Assembly: GCA_900546915.1 (NCBI GenBank) | Contig: UREY01000004.1 | Coordinates: 1 to 64,000 of the forward strand | Direction: 5' to 3' | Source of the DNA: an uncultured Eubacteriales bacterium | Lineage (GTDB): Bacteria > Bacillota > Clostridia > Oscillospirales > Oscillospiraceae | DNA length: 64,000 nt | In this document: positions 1 to 7,866 of the stretch, in pieces | How positions within the stretch are numbered: the stretch's first letter is position 1 | Layout of the letters: each line of letters begins with the position of its first letter | Notes under the pieces: model-generated | The model's database searches: none | What the model saw: the letters and a program-made list of their open reading frames with translations, nothing else | What the model was told of the DNA's origin: nothing | Position numbers and translations under genes: made by a program

Positions 1-39
1 CACCGCCGTGGGGATCCTGCAAAGCTCTCCACGGCGGTG
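1..39. terminator. inverted repeat at the left edge
   Basis: Perfect 11-bp arms (1-11 and 29-39) enclose a 17-nt loop. It may end a gene lying to the left of the window or lie downstream of rpsT. There is no clear T-run on either side, so the direction is undecided. Confidence 0.45.
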
Positions 40-112
40 ATTTCATATGCGGTTATATTTGACGGTTACCCGGTTGGGCCCCGGCTGGAAAGAGAATGCT
101 ACATGCAGATAC

Positions 113-146
113 GAAAAAACTCCTTCTGAAGCAGCTTCAGAAGGAG
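113..146 (-). terminator. rho-independent terminator of rpsT
   Basis: A perfect 12-bp stem (120-131 with 135-146) with a 3-nt loop is followed, reading on the minus strand, by a T-run (the A-run at 115-119 on the plus strand). It lies just past the rpsT stop codon, so rpsT is probably monocistronic. Confidence 0.85.
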
Positions 147-161
147 ATATTTTCAGGAGAA

Positions 162-425
162 TCAGGCCAGCTTGTTGAGCTTCAGGGTCATGCTGCTCTT
201 TTTCCGGGCGGCGTTGTTCTTGTGCAGAATTCCCTTCTTCACACCCTGGTCAACGGTCTTGACGGCAGCCTTGTAAGCGCTGTCGGCCTGCTCGCGGTTG
301 CCGGATGCCACGGCGGCTTCAAACTTCTTCAGAGCGGTCTTCAGCGCGGATTTGTCGGCCTTGTTCTTCTCGTAGGCGGCCTTGGACAACGCGACTCTCT
401 TCTTCGCGGACTTAATGTTGGGCAC
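162..425 (-). CDS. rpsT: 30S ribosomal protein S20
   Basis: Small-subunit protein S20, which binds 16S rRNA early in 30S assembly. The 87-residue product has the family's usual length, the Lys/Arg/Ala-rich helical composition, and the typical start MPNIKSAKKR. Translation begins at GTG, preceded by a strong GGGAGGAGGTG Shine-Dalgarno. It is divergent from the spore protease gpr, an rpsT-gpr neighbourhood common in Firmicutes. A good promoter lies upstream and a strong terminator downstream, consistent with a single-gene transcript. The identity is secure. Confidence 0.97.
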   Translation of the reverse strand: MPNIKSAKKRVALSKAAYEKNKADKSALKTALKKFEAAVASGNREQADSAYKAAVKTVDQGVKKGILHKNNAARKKSSMTLKLNKLA

Positions 426-490
426 GGGTTACACCTCCTCCCATCGCGTTTGTATCGAACCGGCCAATGGCCAGTCTCATGCAGAAATAT

Positions 491-519
491 ATTATAACGG
501 TCCGGATGCCCAAAATCAA
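491..519 (-). promoter_or_regulatory. rpsT promoter
   Basis: On the minus strand TTGATT (519-514) is separated by 17 bp from a consensus TATAAT (496-491). It is a housekeeping sigma-type promoter about 65 bp upstream of the rpsT start codon. Confidence 0.8.
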
Positions 520-600
520 TAGGATTTTTTAAAAAATTTCCTTTTTTCGGTTAGAAACAGAACCGGAAGGTCAAACTAAGAAAAAACAGGAGGTGGCAAT

Positions 601-1434
601 ATGCAAATTCGGACCGACCTGGCGGAGGAGGCGCAGGCGCTGTGGCAGCAATCTGCCGGGGAGACCACGCAGCTTGCGGGAGTTAAGGCCCGGAGCTGGG
701 AGGACCACGGCGTTCGCCGCCATCGGGTGCAGGTGCTCGATGCCCAGGGAGAGAAAGCCCTGGGCAAACCAAAGGGGATCTACGAGACGCTTTGGGTTTC
801 GGGCGACGGGCGTCCTACGCCGGAGGCGGCCACGGCGTTGGGGGACATATTGAACGGTCTTCTGGATTTGCGGGGTGGAGAAAGCGTTCTGGTCGTGGGC
901 TTGGGCAATCGGGCCATGACGCCGGACGCGATTGGGCCTCTGACGGCGGACGGCGTTTTGATCACGCGCCATCTGCGGCAGCAGCTGCCCCGGCTTTTTG
1001 AAAGCATGCGGCCGGTGAGCGCCTTGGTGCCGGGCGTGCTGGGTACAACCGGTGTGGAAAGTGCGGAGATTGTGCGTAGCGTGGTAGGCTCCACGAAGCC
1101 GGACCGGGTGATTGTGGTGGACGCTTTGGCCGCCGGCAGCGCGGACCGGCTGTGCCGGGTGGTCCAGGTGACCGACGCCGGGATTGTCCCCGGCTCCGGC
1201 GTGGGGAATAGCCGGGCTGCTTTTTCGGCAAAAACCCTGGGCGTGCCGGTGGTGGCGGTGGGAGCGCCTACGGTGATGGACGCCCGGCAACCGGGGGAGC
1301 GGGAGCCGCTGATGGTGACGCCCCGGGATGTGGACGCCCGGGTGCGCCGTTTGTCAAGTCTAATTTCTGCCGGAATCAACGCGGCGCTCTTTCCGGATTG
1401 GAGCCATGACGAAATTGCACAATTTGTCGATTAA
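601..1434 (+). CDS. gpr: GPR spore germination endopeptidase
   Basis: Spore protease that starts degradation of small acid-soluble DNA-binding proteins when the spore germinates (peptidase family A25). Visible hallmarks are RTDLA at residues 4-8 and the VVGLGNRAMTPDAIGP block near residue 100. At 277 residues it is shorter than the roughly 370-residue Bacillus enzyme. The AGGAGG Shine-Dalgarno 7 bp upstream fixes the ATG start. The Bacillus zymogen has a removable N-terminal propeptide before the RTDLA block; here almost nothing precedes it, so activation may not use propeptide removal. spoIIP, often next to gpr in bacilli, does not follow. Confidence 0.95.
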   Translation: MQIRTDLAEEAQALWQQSAGETTQLAGVKARSWEDHGVRRHRVQVLDAQGEKALGKPKGIYETLWVSGDGRPTPEAATALGDILNGLLDLRGGESVLVVGLGNRAMTPDAIGPLTADGVLITRHLRQQLPRLFESMRPVSALVPGVLGTTGVESAEIVRSVVGSTKPDRVIVVDALAAGSADRLCRVVQVTDAGIVPGSGVGNSRAAFSAKTLGVPVVAVGAPTVMDARQPGEREPLMVTPRDVDARVRRLSSLISAGINAALFPDWSHDEIAQFVD

Positions 1435-1868
1435 TGGGGCCGGGGATTATGTCAAGCGCTTTTGTATGTCCAGAGAATGTTCACAGGGCTGTGGAACTGT
1501 GGATAAACCTGTGGAGACTGTGCAAAACTTCGGTTTATCCACAGCCCTTGGGCATTCGCCTGATTTTTTGCGGGGAAATTTGGTGAATAGTATTCTGAAT
1601 ATCCACAGCCGGGAGTGAGTATTTTAAGAATTACGTCGCCTCCTGTGGAAAAACAGGGAGGGAAAAACCGCTCGGAAAAATTGGAATTTTCCTCTTTTTG
1701 GGTTGTCGAAATGGGGAAATCCCGGGGAGGCTTCTCCCGATTGCGGGAAATTTTTGTGACATATTACAAAAATGAAAATCCCACTTGACAAAAAACTCGG
1801 GCCTGTTTTGCCGGTGTTTTCTTATCATTTGTTCACAATGGTGAGAAGCTCCGGTTACAGAGCCTGAG

Positions 1869-1901
1869 AAAAAAGGCCTGCGCCAATGCCCGGCGTAGGC
1901 C
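1869..1901 (-). terminator. orphan terminator-like hairpin
   Basis: A 10-bp stem with one wobble pair (1875-1884 with 1892-1901) is followed on the minus strand by six T residues (A-run 1869-1874). No minus-strand gene is recognisable upstream of it, so it may end a small RNA or be inert. Confidence 0.45.
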
Positions 1902-1983
1902 GCTTCTTCGCTTTGCATCAGGCGGCGCGCCGGGTTTTTGCGCCGTTTCCGGCGGTATGCCCGAAAACCGTCTGTTTTCAGGG

Positions 1984-2011
1984 TTGACAATTGGAAGAGA
2001 TCCCGTATAAT
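1984..2011 (+). promoter_or_regulatory. consensus promoter of nucleoside transporter operon
   Basis: TTGACA (1984-1989), 16-bp spacer, TATAAT (2006-2011): both hexamers are perfect. Transcription should begin near 2018, about 95 nt before the first gene. Confidence 0.85.
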
Positions 2012-2027
2012 GAAAGCTGGAACACGG

Positions 2028-2071
2028 ACCTCGCCGCGCCTTTTGGCGTATGACGGCGGGGTTGCTTTTTT
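2028..2071 (+). terminator. leader terminator / attenuator upstream of nup operon
   Basis: A 9-bp stem (2028-2036 with 2054-2062, one wobble) is capped by a second 4-bp stem (2037-2040 with 2045-2048) and followed by six T residues (2066-2071). It sits roughly 10 nt after the predicted transcription start and before the transporter genes. Full-length expression should therefore need read-through or antitermination. The leader is too short for a known purine riboswitch aptamer and I see no purine-aptamer motifs. Confidence 0.7.
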
Positions 2072-2112
2072 CAGAGATTTTTTGCTTGCTGCTGAAATGG
2101 TAGGTGGTCTGT

Positions 2113-3654
2113 TTGCAGGAGCCGGTGGTTCAGTTTTCCCATATCTCCATGGAATTTCCCGGGGTTCTGGCCAATGACGATGTGTCTTTGACCATACAAA
2201 AGGGGGAAATTTTTGCATTGGTGGGAGAAAACGGCGCGGGGAAAAGCACCCTGATGAATATTCTGTACGGTATTTATGCGCCCACAGGAGGCAGGCTCAC
2301 AATCAAAGGAGAGCCTGTATCTCATTTCAGCCCCCGGGCGGCCATTGGCCGGGGGGTGGGTATGGTACATCAACATTTTATGCTGGTTCCTTCCTTCACG
2401 GTGGCCCAGAACGTGGTTCTGGGCAGGGAGCCGCGCCGGGGCGGGATTTTCTGTGCCCGGGAAACGGCGCGGGAACAGGTCCGGGCTCTGGCGCAGGAGT
2501 ACGGGCTGCGGGTGGAGCCGGATGCCAGGGTAGGCGAGCTGAGCGTCGGCCTGCAGCAGCGTGTGGAAATTTTGAAGACTCTGTACCGGGGGGCGGATAT
2601 TCTCATTTTGGACGAGCCGACTGCTGTGCTCACCCCGCAGGAGACGGATGAACTGTTTGAGACGCTCCGGACGATGGTCCGGGAAAAGGACATGACGGTA
2701 ATTCTCATTACCCATAAGCTGTATGAGGTAACGGCCGTCTCCGATCGGGTGGGGGTCATGCGCCAGGGCAAGCTGGTGGGCATCGCGGAAACCAGCCAGG
2801 TGACCGAGCGGCAGCTGGCGGCCATGATGGTAGGCCGGGAGGTGCTTCAAGACCCCCTTCCGAAGGCAGGAGCGCCGGGAGAGCCGCGGATTGTCGTGGA
2901 AAACCTGGAGGTACGGGACAACCGGGGGCTGCCTGCCGTGCGGGGAATCTCCTTTCAGGTCCACGCCCACGAGGTGCTGGGCATCGCCGCCGTAGAGGGA
3001 AACGGTCAGAGCGAGCTTCTGGAGGCCGTCACCGGCATGCGGGCCATCGCCGGAGGCAGCGTCCGGATTCAGGGCCGGGCGGTTGCGGGTCTAACCCCGG
3101 GACAGATTCGCCGGTTGGGTTTGGCTCATGTGCCGGAGGACCGGCTGGCCACGGGGGTGTCCCCGGAAGCGAATCTCACGGAAAATCTGATCATGGGAAG
3201 ACACCGGGACCGGAGGCTCACCCGCTTTGGCTTCCATTTGCGGAAGAAAGAGGCAGAGCGTGATGCCGGGGAGCTGCTCCAACGGTATGACATCCGCGCG
3301 GCCGGACTGGATGTTCCGGTGGGGAGCTTATCCGGAGGCAACGTGCAAAAGGTGGTCATAGCCCGGGAGTTTTCCTTTGACGCTACGGCTCTGGTGATTG
3401 CACAGCCTACCCGGGGAGTGGACATCGGCGCGACCCAATTCATCCACCGGCACATTCTGGAGAAACGGGATCAGGGCTGCGCCGTTTTGCTGTGCTCAGC
3501 GGATTTGGACGAGCTGTTCCGCCTGTCCGACCGCATCATCACGCTATATGAGGGAGAGATCACCGGTTGCTTCCAGGCCGGCGGGATCTCCAAAGAGGAA
3601 ATCGGTTACTACATGACCGGCGCCCGGCGGAAGGAGGCGGAGACCGGTGTCTAA
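2113..3654 (+). CDS. nucleoside ABC transporter, ATP-binding protein (NupA/YufO type)
   Basis: Twin-ATPase subunit of a BMP-type (simple nucleoside) importer. The first ABC domain has Walker A GENGAGKST and Walker B LILDEPTAVLT. The second has the degenerate Walker A (GNGQSE) and AQPTRGVDIGA segment usual for this sugar/nucleoside subfamily, plus signature LSGGNVQK. I prefer the TTG at 2113, with AGGTGG just upstream, giving an N-terminus like YufO; a GTG at 2104 is an alternative. The end overlaps the first permease by 8 bp, so the operon is translationally tight. The family's substrate-binding lipoprotein is not encoded nearby. Confidence 0.9.
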   Translation: MQEPVVQFSHISMEFPGVLANDDVSLTIQKGEIFALVGENGAGKSTLMNILYGIYAPTGGRLTIKGEPVSHFSPRAAIGRGVGMVHQHFMLVPSFTVAQNVVLGREPRRGGIFCARETAREQVRALAQEYGLRVEPDARVGELSVGLQQRVEILKTLYRGADILILDEPTAVLTPQETDELFETLRTMVREKDMTVILITHKLYEVTAVSDRVGVMRQGKLVGIAETSQVTERQLAAMMVGREVLQDPLPKAGAPGEPRIVVENLEVRDNRGLPAVRGISFQVHAHEVLGIAAVEGNGQSELLEAVTGMRAIAGGSVRIQGRAVAGLTPGQIRRLGLAHVPEDRLATGVSPEANLTENLIMGRHRDRRLTRFGFHLRKKEAERDAGELLQRYDIRAAGLDVPVGSLSGGNVQKVVIAREFSFDATALVIAQPTRGVDIGATQFIHRHILEKRDQGCAVLLCSADLDELFRLSDRIITLYEGEITGCFQAGGISKEEIGYYMTGARRKEAETGV

Positions 3655-4765
3655 AAAAACGTTTCACTGGATCTGTCTGGCTCTGTCCGTGTTTCTGGCT
3701 CTTGGGGTGGGGGCCGTGATCATGGCCCTGGCGGGATATGACCCCCTGGCGGCCTATGGAGCGCTTCTGCGGGGGGCCACGGGCTGTGAGAGCCTGGGAG
3801 AGTTTTTCACCTCAGCTTTGACCAAACGCCAGTTTGGAAATACTCTGGAGTACACCATGGTCCTGTGCCTCACGGGACTGGCCTGCGCCTTGGGCGCCCG
3901 GGTGGGGATTTTTAATGTGGGCGGCGAGGGCCAGCTGTATCTGGGGGCCATCGTCTCGGCCTACGTCGGCGTTCTGCTCTCCGGCTACCCGGCCTGGCTG
4001 GCCATTTCGGCAGCGGCTCTGGGAGCCGTTGCGGTGGGGGGCGTTTATGCCTGGATTCCAGGTGTGCTGAAGGTCAAGCTGAAGGTAAACGAGGTCATTA
4101 CCACCATCATGCTCAACTCTGTGGCCATCTATCTCTGCGCGTATCTGTCCAGCGGCCCGTGGAAGACGAGCCAGGGAAACCGCGTTTCCGGCACCGATAC
4201 CTTACCGGCGGAATTCCAGTTCAGCCGTCTGATTCCCGGTTCCTCGCTGACGACGGCCATTTTTGCTGCCGCCGTGGCGGCCCTGCTGGTGTGGTATGTG
4301 ATGAGCAAAACCACCACCGGCTATGAGCTGAAAATGACCGGCCAGAACCGCCGCTTTGCCTTTTTTTCCGGCCTGAAGGTGGACACGCTGACCATCGGCG
4401 CCATGACGGTCTCCGGGGCCATGTGCGGCCTGGTGGGCATGTTTGAGGTCTATGGCCTCAAGGGCAGCTATCAGGACGGCATCAGCCAGGAGTTCTATTT
4501 CGACGGTCTGCTGGTGGCCATGATCATGCGGTATAACCCGGTGGGCATCATGGGCATGAGCATCCTCTTTGCCGTGCTGCGGATCGGCGCTTCCGGTATG
4601 GAGCTGAACGCCGGGGTTCCCGGGGAGCTGTACCGGATCATTCAGTCCGTTATCATTTTCTTTATGGCCGGGGGCAGCGGCATCTCCGCCGCCTGGCAGG
4701 CCCGCCGTGCCCGGAATCGGGCCAGGCGGGAGGCGGAGGCCAGATTGGAGGCGAGCCATGGGTGA
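3647..4765 (+). CDS. nucleoside ABC transporter permease (YufP/NupB type)
   Basis: Membrane permease of the BPD_transp_2 family, about 8-10 hydrophobic segments over 372 residues. The conserved GIFNVGGEGQLYLGA and VNEVITTIMLN blocks are typical of the first permease of BMP-family nucleoside importers. It starts at a GTG inside the end of the ATPase gene. Its own stop overlaps the start of the second permease, as expected for subunits made in stoichiometric amounts. Confidence 0.9.
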   Translation: MSKKTFHWICLALSVFLALGVGAVIMALAGYDPLAAYGALLRGATGCESLGEFFTSALTKRQFGNTLEYTMVLCLTGLACALGARVGIFNVGGEGQLYLGAIVSAYVGVLLSGYPAWLAISAAALGAVAVGGVYAWIPGVLKVKLKVNEVITTIMLNSVAIYLCAYLSSGPWKTSQGNRVSGTDTLPAEFQFSRLIPGSSLTTAIFAAAVAALLVWYVMSKTTTGYELKMTGQNRRFAFFSGLKVDTLTIGAMTVSGAMCGLVGMFEVYGLKGSYQDGISQEFYFDGLLVAMIMRYNPVGIMGMSILFAVLRIGASGMELNAGVPGELYRIIQSVIIFFMAGGSGISAAWQARRARNRARREAEARLEASHG

Positions 4766-5681
4766 TCTTTTGACGGCCGGCCTGTTCCGGCAGATGCTCC
4801 GCAGCGCCACGCCGGTGGGGTTGGCGGCGATGGGCGGACTGATGACCGAGCATGCCGGTATTATGAACATCGGGATGGACGGCATGATTCTACTGGGCGC
4901 GTTCACGGCTGTGGCGGTGAGCTGGCTGGCGGGATCGGCCTGGCTGGGTCTGGCTGCGGCCATCCTGGTGGGCATTCTGGCGGGCCTGTTTTTTGCCCTG
5001 TTTGTGGTGAAGCTGAAAAGCGACGAATTTATCATTGGTACGGCTCTGAACATCTTTGCCGGCGGGCTGACGGTGTTCCTCCTGCGGGCGCTGTTTCAGG
5101 TGAAGGGCACCTTTCAGGGCACGCCGGATCGGCCGGTCATGGGGTTGCCCCAGGTTGACCTGGGCGCCCTGAAGCGTATCCCCATTTTGGGGGAGATTTT
5201 GGACGGAAGCTCCCTGTTTGTGTTTCTCACCTGGGGCCTGGTGCTGCTCATGTGGTGCTTCATTTACCGGACGCCCTGGGGATTCTGGATTCGAGCCGCC
5301 GGGGAGGCCCCCCGCACCCTGCAGACGGCGGGGATCAGTCCGGGGAAAATGAAATGGCTGTCCTCCGTGCTCTGCGGCGCCTTCTGCGGCATGGCCGGAG
5401 CGCAGCTGGCGCTGGGCAATGTGACCATGTTCTCCGAGGGGATGAGCAACAGCCGGGGCTATGTGGCCTTCGCCTGTGTGATTTTCGGCGCGGCCAATCC
5501 GGGAAAGGCCTATCTGGCGGCGCTGATGTTCGGCTTTTTTGACGCCTTGGGTTACCGGCTTCAGGATTACCACATCAATGCCAACCTGACCTCCATGATT
5601 CCCTATGTGATCACGGTGGTGATGATGGTTTATGTGGTGGTACGCAGTCAGAAAAAGAAGCAGCGTGCACCGGCTTCCTGA
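4758..5681 (+). CDS. nucleoside ABC transporter permease (YufQ/NupC type)
   Basis: Second permease of the importer, 307 residues. The early MTEHAGIMNIGMDGMILLGAF block and SDEFIIGTALNIFAGG are characteristic of YufQ-like subunits. The ATG at 4758 is used rather than an upstream in-frame codon: it overlaps the preceding stop by 8 bp and the extra upstream residues are proline/arginine-rich and non-conserved. A nucleoside hydrolase follows 15 bp later, so imported nucleosides are probably split to base and ribose. Confidence 0.9.
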   Translation: MGDLLTAGLFRQMLRSATPVGLAAMGGLMTEHAGIMNIGMDGMILLGAFTAVAVSWLAGSAWLGLAAAILVGILAGLFFALFVVKLKSDEFIIGTALNIFAGGLTVFLLRALFQVKGTFQGTPDRPVMGLPQVDLGALKRIPILGEILDGSSLFVFLTWGLVLLMWCFIYRTPWGFWIRAAGEAPRTLQTAGISPGKMKWLSSVLCGAFCGMAGAQLALGNVTMFSEGMSNSRGYVAFACVIFGAANPGKAYLAALMFGFFDALGYRLQDYHINANLTSMIPYVITVVMMVYVVVRSQKKKQRAPAS

Positions 5682-5696
5682 GAAGAGGTGGATCGA

Positions 5697-6650
5697 ATGG
5701 AACGGATTCCCGTTTGGATAGATTGTGACCCCGGTGTGGACGATGCGGCGGCCCTGCTTCTGGCCGGACGGATGCCGGAGCTGGAGCTGGTGGGGTTGTC
5801 GGCTGTGGCGGGGAACGTCTGCCTGGCCCAGGCCTGCTCCAATTTGCTGAAGCTGCGGGAGCAAATGGGGGCGAAGGCCCCGGTGTACGCCGGTGCGCCG
5901 GGCCCGCTGCACCGGCCCGCCATAGATGCCGTGGCCTTTCATGGAAGGGACGGACTGGGCGGTGTGGCTCTGCCGGAAGCGAAGGGGAGGGCAGAGGAGA
6001 CGCCCGTCTGGGACGGGCTGTATCAGGCGGCCCGGAGGCGGCCCGGTGGGCTGACGCTGATTGCTCTGGGACCTTTGACCAATGTGGCGGTGGCGTTCAG
6101 ACGGTATCCCGATCTGCCCCGCCTGCTTCGCCGGTTGCTGCTGATGGGCGGCGCCATCCGGGGCGGAAACCGCACGCCGTTTGCAGAGTTTAATATCTTG
6201 GCCGATCCGGAGGCGGCGGCTCTGGTCTTTGCTGCGGAGCTGCCGGTGGTTATGTTTGGCCTGGATGTCACGCTGCAGGCTTATATGACGCCGGACCAAT
6301 GGCGGGAGCTGGCAAAGGGAAGCGAAACGGTCCGCCTTTTGGCGGCTATGCAGCAGGCGGCCATGACCCGGGTTATGGCTCAGGGGGCGCCGGGAATTGC
6401 CATGCATGATCCCTGCCCGGTGCTGTATGCTGCTGATCCGTCTCTGTTTGAGGGAGCGTCTGCTTCCATCCAGGTGGCCACTGACGGCCCCCAGCTGGGC
6501 CGGACCTTGGCCCGGTGGAGCGAATCCGGCAACTGCCGGGTGATGCTGCAGGTGGACCGGCCCGCCTTTTTAGACAGAGTTTTTCAGATTTTGGGCCGGT
6601 ATTCCGGAGCGGCTCCGGCATTTTCCGGCAGGATGCCGGTTGCGTTTTAA
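5697..6650 (+). CDS. inosine/uridine-preferring nucleoside hydrolase
   Basis: Hydrolyses the N-glycosidic bond of ribonucleosides to base plus ribose; calcium-dependent IunH/RihA-C fold. The Ca-binding signature DCDPGVDDA is at residues 8-16, with LIALGPLTNVA and a later MGG block also conserved. The start is ATG at 5697 with AGAGG 8 bp upstream, rather than the GTG 9 bp earlier. It is the last gene of the nucleoside import operon, which gives its likely role: salvage or use of extracellular nucleosides. Specificity (purine, pyrimidine or both) cannot be read from sequence alone. Confidence 0.93.
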   Translation: MERIPVWIDCDPGVDDAAALLLAGRMPELELVGLSAVAGNVCLAQACSNLLKLREQMGAKAPVYAGAPGPLHRPAIDAVAFHGRDGLGGVALPEAKGRAEETPVWDGLYQAARRRPGGLTLIALGPLTNVAVAFRRYPDLPRLLRRLLLMGGAIRGGNRTPFAEFNILADPEAAALVFAAELPVVMFGLDVTLQAYMTPDQWRELAKGSETVRLLAAMQQAAMTRVMAQGAPGIAMHDPCPVLYAADPSLFEGASASIQVATDGPQLGRTLARWSESGNCRVMLQVDRPAFLDRVFQILGRYSGAAPAFSGRMPVAF

Positions 6651-6668
6651 AACCGGCCCTGGTATAAT
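6640..6668 (+). promoter_or_regulatory. promoter of the acyltransferase gene
   Basis: TTGCGT (6640-6645), 17-bp spacer, TATAAT (6663-6668). The -35 element overlaps the end of the nucleoside hydrolase gene, so the acyltransferase can be expressed independently of the operon. Confidence 0.75.
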
Positions 6669-6727
6669 ATGGTCATAGAATGATTTTCCCGGCGCGGGTC
6701 GGGAATCCCAGCCGGGAGGAATACGCT

Positions 6728-7564
6728 GTGCTAATGAATTGCATTTTGGCTCTGGCAATTTTGGGGGCCTTGGGGATCTGCTTCGGATGGGGCGGTTTCA
6801 CTTCTCTGGCGTTTCTGTGGCAGCTGCCCTTGCTGTTTGCCACGCTCTGGCTGGGCTTGGTGCTGTTGGCTTTCCTGTTTTTGATCCTGTGGTGCCTTCC
6901 AATTTCCATGGACCGGCCGGTGGAGGAGGACAGCCGGGCGACCCGGCGTGTCATGTACCTGTATGAGGGGTTGATTCTGCGCCTGCTCCAGGTGAAGGTA
7001 CACGCCTCCGGGCTGGAAAAGCTGCCCCGGGAAGGGCGTTTTCTTCTGGTATGCAACCACCTGAGCCTGCTGGATCCTGTGATTCTCCATGTCTACACCC
7101 GGAACAGTCAGCTGTCTTTCATTTCGAAGCGGGAAAATGACCGCTTGTTTGTGGTGAATAAGCTGATGCACCGGACCCTTTGTCAGCCCCTGAACCGTGA
7201 AAACGACCGGGAAGCCCTGAAAACCATTTTGAGATGCGTGGAGCTTCTCCAGCAGGACCGGGTGAGCATCGGCGTGTTTCCTGAGGGCTATACCAGCAAA
7301 ACCGGCCGTTTGCAGCCCTTCCGAAACGGCGTTTTTAAGATCGCCCAAAAGGCGAAGGTTCCCATTGTGGTGTGCACGATTCGGGGCAGCAAGCCCATTT
7401 TTCACCGGGCGGTCCGGCTGCGCCGGACGCATGTGCATCTGGATCTTTTGGAGGTCATTCCTGTGGAGCAGCTGAAGGGTCCGACCAAGTTCCTGGGGGA
7501 CCGGGTGTACGCTTGCATGGCTCGGAATTTGGGAGAGCCCCTTCCCGAAGGGGACGACGGTTGA
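6728..7564 (+). CDS. plsC: 1-acyl-sn-glycerol-3-phosphate acyltransferase family protein
   Basis: Membrane-associated PlsC-type acyltransferase, expected to add the second acyl chain to lysophosphatidic acid in phospholipid synthesis. Two N-terminal membrane segments (residues about 5-65) precede the catalytic domain. The NHxxxxD box appears as NHLSLLDP near residue 110 and the substrate motif as FPEGYTSKTG near residue 185. GTG at 6728 lies 7 bp after GGAGGA and is preferred; ATG at 6734 is possible. The gene has its own promoter. The symbol reflects family; another acyltransferase specificity is possible. Confidence 0.85.
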   Translation: MLMNCILALAILGALGICFGWGGFTSLAFLWQLPLLFATLWLGLVLLAFLFLILWCLPISMDRPVEEDSRATRRVMYLYEGLILRLLQVKVHASGLEKLPREGRFLLVCNHLSLLDPVILHVYTRNSQLSFISKRENDRLFVVNKLMHRTLCQPLNRENDREALKTILRCVELLQQDRVSIGVFPEGYTSKTGRLQPFRNGVFKIAQKAKVPIVVCTIRGSKPIFHRAVRLRRTHVHLDLLEVIPVEQLKGPTKFLGDRVYACMARNLGEPLPEGDDG

Positions 7565-7589
7565 CAGTTCCGCTCCCCTGTGATATGAT
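7561..7589 (+). promoter_or_regulatory. tRNA-Leu promoter
   Basis: TTGACA (7561-7566), 17-bp spacer, TATGAT (7584-7589). The -35 hexamer contains the stop codon of the acyltransferase gene. Transcription should start just ahead of the tRNA. Confidence 0.85.
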
Positions 7590-7614
7590 GGTGCAGTTCT
7601 CAGACCGATTCTTT

Positions 7615-7699
7615 GCGGGCATGATGGAATTGGCAGACGTGCAGGATTTAGGTTCCTGTGCCGCAAGGCGTGGGGGTTCAAATCCCCCTGCCCGCACCA
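7615..7699 (+). tRNA. tRNA-Leu (anticodon TAG)
   Basis: 85-nt class II tRNA. The acceptor stem 7615-7621 pairs with 7689-7695; anticodon stem 7642-7646/7654-7658 holds TAG at 7649-7651, decoding CUA-type leucine codons. A variable arm, the T-arm GGTTCAAATCC and an encoded CCA (7697-7699) are all visible. It has its own promoter and terminator. Confidence 0.97.
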
Positions 7700-7700
7700 C

Positions 7701-7738
7701 GTCACCGCGGACGACATATCGTTCGCGGCGACTTTTTT
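7701..7738 (+). terminator. tRNA-Leu terminator
   Basis: A 14-bp stem with two wobbles (7701-7714 with 7719-7732) is followed directly by six T residues. It starts one base after the encoded CCA end of the tRNA. Confidence 0.9.
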
Positions 7739-7866
7739 CAAAAGTCACCTCTCACTCATTTTGTCGCGGCTCCTTTCCAAATCGCAACCGCTTCACTGGG
7801 TTGCGGTTTGGTATCCTTTGGCGGAAGCCATAAGTTCTGTATCGCCACTCATACCAAATAGGATAA

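Larger units (their letters stand above)
1435..2103. other. gene-free region with DnaA-box-like cluster
   Basis: No convincing coding sequence on either strand. Within 1490-1652 there are six TGTGGA-type 9-mers: TGTGGAACT (1490), perfect TGTGGATAA (1498-1506), TGTGGAGAC (1510), perfect TTATCCACA (1535-1543), ATATCCACA (1599-1607) and TGTGGAAAA (1644-1652). The next 200 bp are relatively AT-rich. Further right are a hairpin with a minus-strand T-run, then the promoter and terminator of the nucleoside transporter leader. The cluster could be an origin-like locus, a DnaA titration site or a DnaA-regulated region. The dnaA gene is not in the window. Confidence 0.55.

Noticed and set aside
1490..1652. 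Calling the DnaA-box cluster oriC outright
   Set aside because: dnaA, dnaN or rpmH are not in the window, and strand bias of neighbouring genes does not switch here, so it is reported only as a candidate.
2012..2103. Purine riboswitch ahead of the nucleoside transporter
   Set aside because: The leader before the terminator is about 10-40 nt, too short for the roughly 70-nt aptamer, and conserved loop motifs are absent.
1631..2218. 195-codon minus-strand open frame in the DnaA-box region
   Set aside because: No ribosome site, Pro/Arg-rich low-complexity translation, and it overlaps the promoter and terminator of the nucleoside operon.
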